Shown here: piece by piece, positions 50,393 to 58,879 of the stretch
Position numbering within the stretch: position 1 is the first letter of the stretch
Layout of the letters: every line of letters begins with the position of its first letter
Source: Variovorax sp. WS11
GTDB lineage: Bacteria; Pseudomonadota; Gammaproteobacteria; Burkholderiales; Burkholderiaceae_C
Direction: 5' to 3'
Length of the DNA stretch: 64,000 bases
Assembly (NCBI RefSeq): GCF_010499245.1
Contig: NZ_JAAGOW010000001.1
Coordinates: 620,001 to 684,000, forward strand
Translations under genes and position numbers: made by a program
The notes under the pieces: model-generated
What the model saw: only the letters and a program-made list of their open reading frames with translations
What the model was told of the DNA's origin: nothing
Databases searched by the model: none

Positions 50393-51424
50393 TCAGCCGT
50401 TGGCGATCCGGCTCACCAGCGCCTGGGTGAAGGCCGCGGTCCCGGCGCTGCCGCCCAGGTCGCCGGTGCGCACCTTGTCGATGTTGAGCGTGTCGTCGAT
50501 GGCCTTGCGCAGGCGCGTCGCCAGCGCCGGCAGCTGGACGTGGTCGAGCATCAAGGCAGCGGCCAGCAGCAGCGCGGTGGGATTCGCGATGCCCTTGCCG
50601 GTAATGTCCGGCGCGGAGCCGTGCACCGCCTCGAAGATGGCGGCACCGGCACCGATGTTGGCCCCGGGCGCCATGCCCAGGCCGCCGACCAGCCCGGCGA
50701 CCAGGTCGGACAGGATGTCGCCGAAGAGGTTGGTCGTGACCAGCATGTCGAACTGCCAGGGGTTGAGCACCAGCTTCATCGCGCAGGCGTCGATGATGAC
50801 CGTGTCGAGCTCGAACTTGCCCTTGTAATTGCGCTCGTAGAGCTCGAGGCCGGTCTCCAGGAAGATGCCGGTCAGTGCCTTCATGATGTTGGCCTTGTGC
50901 ACGATCGTGACCTTCTTGCGGCCGGTCGCGACGGCGGTCTCGAAAGCGAACTCGAGCAGGCGCCGGCTGCCCTGGCGCGTGTTGATGCCGGTGGCCATCG
51001 CCACCGCGTGCGGATCGCCGTCGATGGGCACATAGTGCTCGTGGCCGATGTACAGGCCCTCGAGGTTCTCGCGGACCACCACCAGGTCGATGTTGTCGAA
51101 GCGGCCACCCGGAACGATGGTGCGCGCGGGGCGCAGGTTGGCATAGAGCTGGAACTCCTCGCGCAGGCGGACGTTCGAGGAGCGGTAGCCGCCGCCGGAG
51201 GGCGTTTCCAGCGGGCCCTTCAGCGCGAGGCGGGTGCGGCGGATGCTCTCCAGCGTGGCTGCCGGCAGCGGGTCGCCCGCCTGCTGCACGCCGGCGAGGC
51301 CGGCGACCTGGCGCTCCCATTCGAAGGGGGCGCCCAGCGCGTCGAGGGCAGCGAGCGTGGCGTCGACGATCTCGGGACCGATGCCGTCCCCGGCGATCAG
51401 AGTTGCGGGAATGACAGCGGACAT
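50393..51424 (-). CDS. NAD-type isocitrate/isopropylmalate-family dehydrogenase
   Basis: 343-residue beta-decarboxylating dehydrogenase. IAGDGIGPEIV marks the N-terminus; SGGGYRSSNVRLREEFQLYANLRPAR carries the substrate Ser and Arg residues; VTTNLFGDILSDLVAGLVGGLG and FEAVHGSAPDITGKGIANP follow. The pattern, with SSN and RxxF, is closest to the NAD-dependent isocitrate dehydrogenases of betaproteobacteria, though tartrate or isopropylmalate dehydrogenase cannot be excluded by eye. Placement near the tartrate-type operon is suggestive, but it is on the opposite strand. The gap of 107 bases to the DAHP synthase gene holds both promoters. Confidence 0.85.
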   Translation of the reverse strand: MSAVIPATLIAGDGIGPEIVDATLAALDALGAPFEWERQVAGLAGVQQAGDPLPAATLESIRRTRLALKGPLETPSGGGYRSSNVRLREEFQLYANLRPARTIVPGGRFDNIDLVVVRENLEGLYIGHEHYVPIDGDPHAVAMATGINTRQGSRRLLEFAFETAVATGRKKVTIVHKANIMKALTGIFLETGLELYERNYKGKFELDTVIIDACAMKLVLNPWQFDMLVTTNLFGDILSDLVAGLVGGLGMAPGANIGAGAAIFEAVHGSAPDITGKGIANPTALLLAAALMLDHVQLPALATRLRKAIDDTLNIDKVRTGDLGGSAGTAAFTQALVSRIANG

Positions 51425-51531
51425 GGGGGTGCTCCAGGGGGTGAAAAAGCGCTCGACTCGGTGGCGCGGACCGGTCGATTATCGGCGGACAATCCAGGCC
51501 CTCTCCCCTCGAACGAGCCGCTGAAAACGCC

Positions 51532-52647
51532 ATGACCAGACTTGACGACCCTCTCCACGATGCCGAGATCGGCTCCCGCGACAGCACGCTCGACACCACC
51601 CGCATCGACGACGTGCGCATCGGCGCCGTCCGCCCCCTGATCACACCCGCGCTGCTGCAGGAGCGCGTGCCGGTGCGCGACGACACGCTCGCGCTGGTCG
51701 AGGCCAGCCGCGCCGCGATCGCCGACGTGCTGCACGCCCGCGACGACCGGCTCGTGGTGGTGGTCGGGCCCTGCTCGATCCATGACCATGACCAGGCGCT
51801 CGAATACGGCCACCAGCTCAAGGCCGTGGCCGACGATCTGCACGACGACCTGCTGATCGTGATGCGCACCTACTTCGAGAAGCCGCGCACCACGGTGGGC
51901 TGGAAGGGCTACATCAACGACCCGCACCTGGACGGCAGCTTCGCGATCAACGAAGGCCTCGAGCGCGCGCGGCGCCTGCTGCTGGAGCTGACGACGATGG
52001 GCCTGCCGACCGGCACCGAGTTCCTCGACCTGCTGAGCCCGCAGTTCATCGCCGACCTGATCGCCTGGGGCGCCATCGGCGCGCGGACGACGGAGAGCCA
52101 GAGCCACCGCCAGCTGGCCTCCGGGCTGAGCTGCCCGGTGGGCTTCAAGAACGGCACCGACGGCAGCATCAAGGTCGCGGCCGACGCGATCCTCGCCGCG
52201 CGGGCGCCGCACGCCTTCATGGGCATGACGAAGATGGGCATGGCCGCCATCTTCGAGACCCGCGGCAACGACGACTGCCACGTCATCCTGCGGGGCGGCA
52301 AGACGCCCAACTACGCGGCGGCGGACGTGGCCGCGACCTGCGAGGCGCTGCGCGCGCTCGGCCTGCGCGAGCAGGTGATGATCGACGTTTCCCACGGCAA
52401 CAGCAGCAAGCAGCATCGGCGGCAGGTCGAGGTCGCCGACGACGTGGCCGGGCAGATCGCAGGCGGCGAACGGCGCATCGCCGGCGTGATGATCGAGAGC
52501 CACCTGGAGGAAGGCCGGCAGGACCTGGTGCCCGGCGTACCGCTGAAGCACGGGATCTCGGTCACCGACGCGTGCATCGGCTTTGCGCAGACGGTGCCGG
52601 TGCTGCAGGGGCTGGCCGCAGCCGTGCGCGCGCGGCGGCGGGTCTAG
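51532..52647 (+). CDS. class I DAHP synthase (3-deoxy-7-phosphoheptulonate synthase)
   Basis: 371-residue enzyme for the first step of aromatic amino-acid synthesis, joining phosphoenolpyruvate and erythrose 4-phosphate. The family motifs VVGPCSIHDHDQALEYG, KPRTTVGWKGYINDPHLDGSF, TGTEFLDLLSPQFIADLIAWGAIGART, GFKNGTDGS and DVSHGNSSKQHRRQ are all present and the length is typical of AroF/AroG/AroH. The isozyme, and so the feedback inhibitor, cannot be told from what I can see. Divergent from the dehydrogenase gene and convergent with the isochorismatase gene. Confidence 0.93.
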   Translation: MTRLDDPLHDAEIGSRDSTLDTTRIDDVRIGAVRPLITPALLQERVPVRDDTLALVEASRAAIADVLHARDDRLVVVVGPCSIHDHDQALEYGHQLKAVADDLHDDLLIVMRTYFEKPRTTVGWKGYINDPHLDGSFAINEGLERARRLLLELTTMGLPTGTEFLDLLSPQFIADLIAWGAIGARTTESQSHRQLASGLSCPVGFKNGTDGSIKVAADAILAARAPHAFMGMTKMGMAAIFETRGNDDCHVILRGGKTPNYAAADVAATCEALRALGLREQVMIDVSHGNSSKQHRRQVEVADDVAGQIAGGERRIAGVMIESHLEEGRQDLVPGVPLKHGISVTDACIGFAQTVPVLQGLAAAVRARRRV

Positions 52648-52666
52648 CCGCCCCTTCGATTCGCAG

Positions 52667-53269
52667 CTAGCGGATCAGCGCCAGCACATCCTTGAAGCGA
52701 GGGTGCTCGGCGCTGCGCACCCACTCGAAGCCGACCATCTCGGCGGTCACCAACTCGGCGCCGGCGCCGGCCAGGCGGTCGAAGGCGGCGTCCCGATTGC
52801 GCTCGGTGCGCGAGCCACAGGCGTCGGTCACGACCCAGACCTCGAACTCGTCCTCGAGCAGGTCCAGGGCGGTCTGGAGCAGGCACACATGGGCCTCGCA
52901 GCCGGCGATCACGACCGTGTTGCGCTCCTCGGCGGGCTTCTGCGCCTTCTGCAGGTGCTTCGGCAGGCTGCGCGCATTGCCTTGGGGAGCCTTGGACGGC
53001 GCACGCAACCAGTCGGCCAGGCCTTCTTCCACGGCGCTGAAATGCATCTTGGGCAAGGTGCGCTGGCACAGGGCACGCAGCTCGGCGACGTTTTCGCCCA
53101 GCTTCGAGGGGTTCTCCTCGGTGCCCCAGACCGGGACCTCCAGCAGGCCCGCCATGCGGCCCAGCCGCACCGCATTCGCGAGCACCGCCTGCGACTCGAA
53201 GATGGCGGGCATGAGGCGCTGCTGGTAGTCGACCAGGACCAGTTGGGATTGCGAAGCGTCGAGCAGCAT
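52667..53269 (-). CDS. isochorismatase-family cysteine hydrolase
   Basis: 200-residue hydrolase with the catalytic triad regions Asp14 (LVLVDYQQRLM), Lys in LPKMHFSA, and Cys in IAGCEAHVCLLQTALDLL. The family hydrolyses amides, nicotinamide-like compounds or isochorismate; the short form here is the YcaC/hydrolase type of unclear substrate. It converges on the DAHP synthase gene with only 19 bases between, and it is read away from the PQQ dehydrogenase gene, 105 bases upstream of it. Confidence 0.88.
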   Translation of the reverse strand: MLLDASQSQLVLVDYQQRLMPAIFESQAVLANAVRLGRMAGLLEVPVWGTEENPSKLGENVAELRALCQRTLPKMHFSAVEEGLADWLRAPSKAPQGNARSLPKHLQKAQKPAEERNTVVIAGCEAHVCLLQTALDLLEDEFEVWVVTDACGSRTERNRDAAFDRLAGAGAELVTAEMVGFEWVRSAEHPRFKDVLALIR

Positions 53270-53374
53270 GGGGAGCGGGTCTTTCGGGGAAGCGGGGATC
53301 GGAAAGCCCTAGACCGTACCACCGAACAGGCGGGCCCGCGGCAGACGCATTTGCCGCCACCTGCCGAAACCGAT

Positions 53375-54490
53375 TCAATCCGGCAGCAGGCGGATGAGCT
53401 TGCCGTCGGATTGATCGGTCAGTAAATAGAGCAGGCCATCCGGCCCTTGCTTGACGTCGCGGATCCGGGCCCGGCCGTCTTCCAGCAAGCGATGCTCCGC
53501 CACCACCTTGCGGTCGCGCAGCTCGATGCGGTCGAGGTAGCCGAACTTGAGCGAGCCCACGAACAGGTTGCCCTTCCAGGCCGCGCCGTAGCGGTCGCTG
53601 GTGAGAAAGGCCATGCCCGAGGGCGCGATCGAGGGCACCCAGTAGTGCAGCGGCTGCTCCATGCCCTCCTGGCGCGTGAGGCCGTCGCCGATCTTTCCGC
53701 CGCCGTAGTTCTCGCCGTAGGTGATCACCGGCCAGCCATAGTTGCGGCCGGGCTCGGGGATGTTGATCTCGTCGCCACCCTGCGGGCCGTGCTCGTGCAT
53801 CCACAGCTTGCCGTCGGGCGCCAGCGTCGCGCCCTGGCCGTTGCGGTGCCCGTAGCTCCAGATCTCGGGCAATACGCCAGGGCGGCCGACGAAAGGGTTG
53901 TCCGCCGGTGCCGTGCCGTCCTTGGCGACGCGCACCAGCTTGCCCACGTGGTTGTCGAGCTTCTGGGCATCCTCCTTGCGGCTGAAGCGATCGCCCAGGG
54001 TGAGGAACAAGGTGCCGTCCCTGGCCTCGACGATGCGGCAGCCGAAGTGGTGGCGGCTGGCCACCTTGGGGCGCTGGCTGAAGATGACGCGCAGGTTGTC
54101 AAGGCGACTGCCGTCGGGCGAGAGCTGCGCGCGCGCCAGCGCCGTGCCGTTGGCCGAACCACCCGCCTCGGGCTCGGAGAAACAGAAATAGAAGGTCCGG
54201 TTCCTCTCGAAGTCGGAATCCGCCAGCACGTCCAGCAAGCCGCCCTGCCCGCCGGCCGCGACTGGGGGCACGCCGGTCAGCGGCGCGCCCAGCTTGCCGT
54301 CGGCGCCGACCACCCGCATACGGCCGGCCTTCTCCGTCACGAGGAAGCGGCCGCCGGGGAGAAAGGCCACGCCCCAGGGATTTTCCAGACCTGAGGCAAG
54401 CACCTCCGGCCTGGGTGCCGCGGCGGCAATCCCGGCCGCAGCCAAAATGCCGAGAGCCAGAAGCGCTGTGCGCAAAGACGGTGACTGCAT
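53375..54490 (-). CDS. PQQ-dependent aldose-type sugar dehydrogenase
   Basis: 371-residue secreted beta-propeller of the soluble glucose/aldose dehydrogenase family (YliI-like). The signal peptide (residues 1-25, ending AIAAA) precedes ENPWGVAFLPGGRFLVTEK. Other family features are FGCRIVEARDGTLFLTLGDR, SRKEDAQKLDNHVGKLVRV, HGPQGGDEINIPEPGRNYGWP and LLYLLTDQSDG. It would oxidise a sugar in the periplasm, with PQQ as cofactor, and feed electrons to the respiratory chain. The start ATG 54490 is followed by the AT-rich promoter region at its 5' side. Confidence 0.88.
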   Translation of the reverse strand: MQSPSLRTALLALGILAAAGIAAAAPRPEVLASGLENPWGVAFLPGGRFLVTEKAGRMRVVGADGKLGAPLTGVPPVAAGGQGGLLDVLADSDFERNRTFYFCFSEPEAGGSANGTALARAQLSPDGSRLDNLRVIFSQRPKVASRHHFGCRIVEARDGTLFLTLGDRFSRKEDAQKLDNHVGKLVRVAKDGTAPADNPFVGRPGVLPEIWSYGHRNGQGATLAPDGKLWMHEHGPQGGDEINIPEPGRNYGWPVITYGENYGGGKIGDGLTRQEGMEQPLHYWVPSIAPSGMAFLTSDRYGAAWKGNLFVGSLKFGYLDRIELRDRKVVAEHRLLEDGRARIRDVKQGPDGLLYLLTDQSDGKLIRLLPD

Positions 54491-54673
54491 GGCAATCCTT
54501 TCGTACTCGGTACTAGAAAAAATTCGTACAACCCGCCGGGATCAATTCAAAACTTTTGGATTACAGAGTCGCAGAAACTTATTACCCATAACTTGAACTT
54601 TACAATCCAAGTAATTCGCGTCTTTAAAAACCTCAACAGTGACAATGAGTTACATGCATAATCATGACTTCGC
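54491..54673. promoter_or_regulatory. AT-rich intergenic promoter region
   Basis: 183 bases between the divergent sugar dehydrogenase and peptidase genes. It is visibly poorer in G and C than any other long stretch in the window. TTTACA (54599-54604) and TTTAAA (54623-54628) with an 18-base spacer could form a plus-strand promoter for the peptidase gene. I find no palindrome, RNA gene or insertion remnant in it. Confidence 0.45.
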
Positions 54674-55273
54674 ATGAAATTGACACCGCTTTTTGTCATC
54701 CATATCCTACGCGCCATGCGATTTTTCATTCTCCCCGCCTGCCTCCTGCTCGCCTTCGCCGCTCACGCCGCGCCGCAGCTGGATCGCCATGAAGAGATGG
54801 ACGCCCAGCCCGCCGACAAGGGCCTGATCAGCCAGCTCCATCAAGTTCGCCAGACGGTGGTGGCTCGCACCTCCGACCTCGTCGTCACCGCCATCGGCTT
54901 CCTGGGCGTGCCCTACAAGCGCGGCGGCAATACAGTGGAAACCGGCTTCGACTGCAGCGGCTTCGTGCGCGCGATGTACAACCAGACGGTGGGCCACCTG
55001 CTCCCGCGCCGCGCCGAGGAGCAAGCCGCCGCCACCCAGAAGATCGACCGCAGCGAGCTCAAGCCCGGCGACCTGGTCTTCTTCAACACCATGCGCCGCG
55101 CCTTCAGCCACGTTGGGATCTATGTGGGCGACGGCAAGTTCATCCACGCGCCGCGAACCGGCGCCGAGGTGCGGGTCGAGGACATGAACGGCAGCTACTG
55201 GCAGCGCCGCTTCAACGGCGCCCGCCGTGTGCTGTCGGCGCAGGACGAGGCCAAGACCGTCTCCGGCGAATAG
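54674..55273 (+). CDS. NlpC/P60 peptidoglycan endopeptidase
   Basis: 199-residue secreted C40 peptidase (185 residues if it starts at ATG 54716, which better fits the signal peptide FFILPACLLLAFAAHA). The NlpC/P60 domain has Cys94 in GFDCSGFVR, His146 in FSHVGIYVG and a third polar residue at His158 in FIHAPRTG, a complete triad. It should cut stem-peptide bonds in the cell wall. The gene is followed 15 bases later by a strong bidirectional terminator shared with the convergent lpdA gene. Confidence 0.9.
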   Translation: MKLTPLFVIHILRAMRFFILPACLLLAFAAHAAPQLDRHEEMDAQPADKGLISQLHQVRQTVVARTSDLVVTAIGFLGVPYKRGGNTVETGFDCSGFVRAMYNQTVGHLLPRRAEEQAAATQKIDRSELKPGDLVFFNTMRRAFSHVGIYVGDGKFIHAPRTGAEVRVEDMNGSYWQRRFNGARRVLSAQDEAKTVSGE

Positions 55274-55288
55274 CCCTTTCGCGCTTTC

Positions 55289-55322
55289 CAACAAAAAACC
55301 CGCCTCGGCGGGTTTTTTGTTG
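55289..55322. terminator. strong bidirectional terminator
   Basis: A perfect inverted repeat of 15 bp: CAACAAAAAACCCGC (55289-55303) pairs with GCGGGTTTTTTGTTG (55308-55322) around the loop CTCG. There are six T residues after the GC stem when read on either strand, so it can end both the NlpC/P60 transcript and the pyruvate dehydrogenase transcript. Confidence 0.92.
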
Positions 55323-55338
55323 TGCGCGCGGTCGCGGG

Positions 55339-57165
55339 CTAACTGCGCTTGACCGGCGGCAGGTCCGTGCAGTGGCCGTGCGCCGCCTCGGCTGCCAAGC
55401 CGATGCTCTCGCCGAGCGTCGGGTGCGGGTGGATGGTCTTGCCGATGTCGAAGGCGTCGGCGCCCATCTCGATCGCCAGGGCGATCTCCCCGATCATGTC
55501 GCCGGCATGCGTGCCGACGATGCCGCCGCCGACGATGCGGTGCGACTCCTTGTCGAACAGCAGCTTGGTGAAGCCTTCGTCGCGGCCGTTGGCGATCGCC
55601 CGGCCGGAGGCGGTCCACGGAAACAGGCCCTTCTCGATCTTCACGCCCTCGGCCTTGGCCTGGTCCTCGGTGAGGCCGACCCAGGCCACTTCGGGGTCGG
55701 TGTAGGCCACGCTGGGGATCACGCGGGCGTTGAAGGCCGCGCTCGCGAGCTCCTTGTCGCCCTTCTGCTCGCCGGCGATCACCTCGGCCGCCACGTGCGC
55801 CTCGTGCACCGCCTTGTGCTCCAGCATGGGCTGGCCCACGATGTCGCCGACGGCAAAGATGTGCGGCACGTTGGTGCGCATCTGGATGTCGACCGGAACG
55901 AATCCGCGGTCGCTGACGGCCACGCCGGCCTTCTCGGCGCCGATCTTCTTGCCGTTGGGGCTGCGGCCCACGGCCTGCAGCACCAGGTCGTACAGCTGCG
56001 GCTCCTTCGGGGCCTGCTCGCCTTCGAACATCACGCGGATGCCGTCCTTGGTGGCCTCGGCGCCGACCGTCTTGGTCTTGAGCATGATGTTGTCGAAGCG
56101 CGGCGCGTTGAGCTTCTGCCAGACCTTGACCAGGTCGCGGTCGGCGCCGGTCATCAGCCCGTCCAGCATCTCGACCACGTCGAGCCGCGCGCCCAGCGTC
56201 GAGTAGACCGAACCCATCTCGAGGCCGATGATGCCGCCGCCCAGGATCAGCATGCGCTTGGGCTCGATGCCCAGCTCCAGCGCGCCGGTCGAGTCGACGA
56301 CGCGCAGATCCTTGGGCATGAAGGGCAGGTGCACCGCCTGCGAGCCGGCCGCGATGATGCAGTGGCGGAACTTGACGGTCTTCGCACTGCCGCTCGCGTC
56401 CTTGCCGTCGCCGGAGGTTTCCTGCACCTTGACGTGGTATGGGTCGACGAACTCGCCGATGCCGCGCACGGTGGTCACCTTGCGCATCTTCGCCATCGCG
56501 GCCAAGCCGCCGGTGAGCTTGCCTACCACCTTGTTCTTGCGCGCCAGCAGCTTGCTGCGGTCGATGACCGGCTCGTTGTAGGCGACGCCGAAGTCGGCGA
56601 AATGCTTGACCTCGTCCATCACCGCCGCGACGTGCAGCAGCGCCTTGGAAGGAATGCAGCCGACGTTGAGGCAGACGCCGCCCAGGGTGGCATAGCGTTC
56701 GACCAGGACCACCTTGAGGCCCAGGTCGGCCGCACGGAAGGCGCCGGAATAGCCACCGGGGCCGGCGCCGAGCACCAGCAGGTCGCATTCGAGGTCGACC
56801 GCGCCGGTGTAGCTGCCGGCAGGCGCCGGGGCCGGCGGGGGCGCCGCGGCCTTGGGTGCCGAGGCCGCCGGCGCAGAAGCCGGTGCGGGCGCTGCGGGCG
56901 CAGGTGCCGGCGCAGCGGCGCCGGCTTCGGCCGCATCCACCGTCAGCACGACCGCGCCTTCGCTCACCTTGTCGCCGACCTTCACCGCCAGCGACTTCAC
57001 GACGCCGGCGTGCGAGGACGGGATCTCCATCGAGGCCTTGTCGGACTCGACGGTGATCAGCGACTGCTCGACCTTGATGGTGTCACCCGGCTTGACGAGC
57101 ACCTCGATGACCGCGACCTCCGCGAAATCGCCGATGTCCGGAACCTTGACTTGCACTTCGCTCAT
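55339..57165 (-). CDS. lpdA: dihydrolipoyl dehydrogenase with N-terminal lipoyl domain
   Basis: 608-residue E3 component of the pyruvate dehydrogenase complex. The N-terminal 80 residues are a lipoyl domain with the lysine in ESDKASMEIPS, followed by an Ala/Pro-rich linker (about 85-125) and the flavoprotein disulfide oxidoreductase. The redox pair is in GGVCLNVGCIPSK, the NAD loop in ILGGGIIGLEMGSVYSTLG, and the C-terminal HPHPTLGE gives the catalytic His-Glu pair. It reoxidises dihydrolipoamide with NAD. ATG 57165 (MSEVQVKVPDIGDF) is the start that gives the standard lipoyl domain. The fused lipoyl domain is a known trait of betaproteobacterial E3. It lies 10 bases after aceF. Confidence 0.93.
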   Translation of the reverse strand: MSEVQVKVPDIGDFAEVAVIEVLVKPGDTIKVEQSLITVESDKASMEIPSSHAGVVKSLAVKVGDKVSEGAVVLTVDAAEAGAAAPAPAPAAPAPASAPAASAPKAAAPPPAPAPAGSYTGAVDLECDLLVLGAGPGGYSGAFRAADLGLKVVLVERYATLGGVCLNVGCIPSKALLHVAAVMDEVKHFADFGVAYNEPVIDRSKLLARKNKVVGKLTGGLAAMAKMRKVTTVRGIGEFVDPYHVKVQETSGDGKDASGSAKTVKFRHCIIAAGSQAVHLPFMPKDLRVVDSTGALELGIEPKRMLILGGGIIGLEMGSVYSTLGARLDVVEMLDGLMTGADRDLVKVWQKLNAPRFDNIMLKTKTVGAEATKDGIRVMFEGEQAPKEPQLYDLVLQAVGRSPNGKKIGAEKAGVAVSDRGFVPVDIQMRTNVPHIFAVGDIVGQPMLEHKAVHEAHVAAEVIAGEQKGDKELASAAFNARVIPSVAYTDPEVAWVGLTEDQAKAEGVKIEKGLFPWTASGRAIANGRDEGFTKLLFDKESHRIVGGGIVGTHAGDMIGEIALAIEMGADAFDIGKTIHPHPTLGESIGLAAEAAHGHCTDLPPVKRS

Positions 57166-57175
57166 GGTCGGCACC

Positions 57176-58834
57176 TCAGAGAAGGACACGGCGGAAGTCC
57201 GCGAGGACCTGACCGAGGTAGGCGTTGAAACGCGCGGCGGCGGCGCCGTCGATCACGCGGTGGTCGTAGGACAGCGACAGCGGCAGGGTCAACCGCGGCA
57301 CGAACTGCTTGCCGTCCCACACCGGCTTCATCGCGCTCTTCGAGAGGCCGAGGATCGCGACCTCCGGCGCGTTGATGATCGGCGTGAAATGCGTGCCGCC
57401 GATGCCGCCCAGCGAGCTGATCGAGAAGCAGCCGCCCGTCATGTCGGCCGCGCCCAGCTTGCCGTCGCGCGCCTTCTTCGCGAGCTCGCCCATCTCCTGG
57501 CTGATCTGCAGCACGCCCTTCTTGTCGGCGTCTCGCAGCACCGGCACCATCAGGCCGTTGGGCGTGTCGGCGGCGAAGCCGACGTGGTAGTACTGCTTGT
57601 AGACGAGCTGGTCGCCGTCCATGCTGGTGTTGAACTCGGGGAACTTCTTCAGCGCCGAGACCACGGCCTTGATCACGAAGGCCAGCATGGTCACCTTGAC
57701 GCCGGACTTCTCGTTCTCCTTGTTGGTGGAGACGCGGAAGGCCTCGAGCTCGGTGATGTCCGCGTCGTCGTTGTTGGTGACGTGCGGGATCATGACCCAG
57801 TTGCGGTGCAGGTTGGCGCCGCTGATCTTCTTGATGCGCGACAGGTCCTTGCGCTCGACGGGGCCGAACTTGGTGAAGTCGACCTTGGGCCAGGGCAGCA
57901 GGCCCAGCGCTTCGCCGCCGCCGCCCGCGGGCGCCTTGGCGGCCCCGGCCTTGGTGCTGGCCGCGCCGCTCATCACCGCGCGGGTGAAGCTCTGCACGTC
58001 CTCCTGGGTGATGCGGCCCTTGAGGCCGGTGCCCTTGACCTCCTCGAGCGGCACGCCGAGTTCGCGGGCGAACTTGCGCACCGAGGGCGAGGCATGGGGG
58101 AGCTTGCCGCTGGGCGCAACGGTCGGATCGTGCGCGGGGGCGGCGGCCGGCGCGGGCGCCGTGGCCTGCGCCGCGGAAGGTGCCGCAGCCGCCGCGCTCG
58201 CCGCTGCAGGCGCCGATGCCGGTGCAGGCGCTGCAGCCGCAGCCCCGGTCGCGGAACCTTCGAGGACCGCGACCAGATCACCGATGTTGACCTTGTCGCC
58301 GACCTTGACCTTGAGCTCCTTCAGCACGCCGGCGGCCGAGGACGGAATCTCCATCGAGGCCTTGTCGGACTCGACCGTGATGAGCGACTGCTCTTCCTTG
58401 ATCGTGTCGCCCGGTTTCACCAGGACTTCGATGACGGCGACGTCCTTGAAGTCGCCGATATCGGGCACCTTGACCTCGACCGGTCCCGTCGCCGCGGGCG
58501 CGGCGGCAGCAGGTGCCGGTGCGGGTGAAGCAGCGGCAGGCGCCGGTGCCGCGGCAGCCGGCGCAGCTGCCGGCGCCGGGGCAGCAGCCGCCGCGCCCTC
58601 ACCTTCCAGCACCAGCACGACCGAGCCTTCTTTGACCTTGCTGCCGACGCCGACCTTGAGCTCCTTCACCACGCCGGCCGCGCTCGACGGGATTTCCATC
58701 GAGGCCTTGTCCGACTCCACCGTGATCAGCGACTGCTCGGGCTTCACCGCGTCGCCGACCTTCACCAGCACTTCGATCACCGCGACTTCGTCGAAATCGC
58801 CGATGTCCGGCACCTTCACTTCCACTGTAGCCAT
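57176..58834 (-). CDS. aceF: dihydrolipoyllysine acetyltransferase (E2)
   Basis: 552-residue E2 core of the pyruvate dehydrogenase complex. Two lipoyl domains (about 2-77 and 118-192), each with the lysine in ESDKASMEIPSS, are separated by Ala/Pro-rich linkers. The E3/E1-binding domain reads ASPSVRKFARELGVPLEEVKGTGLKGRI. The catalytic acetyltransferase ends with LSYDHRVIDGAAAARF, with the active-site His and Asp. It transfers acetyl groups from lipoamide to CoA. The lipoyl domains of AceF and LpdA are similar enough to form a three-copy DNA repeat at 58680-58834, 58310-58480 and 57000-57150. Confidence 0.95.
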   Translation of the reverse strand: MATVEVKVPDIGDFDEVAVIEVLVKVGDAVKPEQSLITVESDKASMEIPSSAAGVVKELKVGVGSKVKEGSVVLVLEGEGAAAAAPAPAAAPAAAAPAPAAASPAPAPAAAAPAATGPVEVKVPDIGDFKDVAVIEVLVKPGDTIKEEQSLITVESDKASMEIPSSAAGVLKELKVKVGDKVNIGDLVAVLEGSATGAAAAAPAPASAPAAASAAAAAPSAAQATAPAPAAAPAHDPTVAPSGKLPHASPSVRKFARELGVPLEEVKGTGLKGRITQEDVQSFTRAVMSGAASTKAGAAKAPAGGGGEALGLLPWPKVDFTKFGPVERKDLSRIKKISGANLHRNWVMIPHVTNNDDADITELEAFRVSTNKENEKSGVKVTMLAFVIKAVVSALKKFPEFNTSMDGDQLVYKQYYHVGFAADTPNGLMVPVLRDADKKGVLQISQEMGELAKKARDGKLGAADMTGGCFSISSLGGIGGTHFTPIINAPEVAILGLSKSAMKPVWDGKQFVPRLTLPLSLSYDHRVIDGAAAARFNAYLGQVLADFRRVLL

Positions 58835-58879
58835 GTCGTCTCTCCCGCCCTAGAGGCGCAGTTGGTTGTTGGTTGTTGG

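Noticed and set aside
50393..51424. Tartrate dehydrogenase as part of the tartrate operon
   Set aside because: The gene is on the opposite strand and its substrate-site segment reads like NAD isocitrate dehydrogenase, so proximity alone is not enough.
57000..58834. Three near-repeated DNA segments as a possible mobile or tandem repeat
   Set aside because: They encode the three lipoyl domains of AceF and LpdA; the similarity reflects protein function and is normal for this complex.
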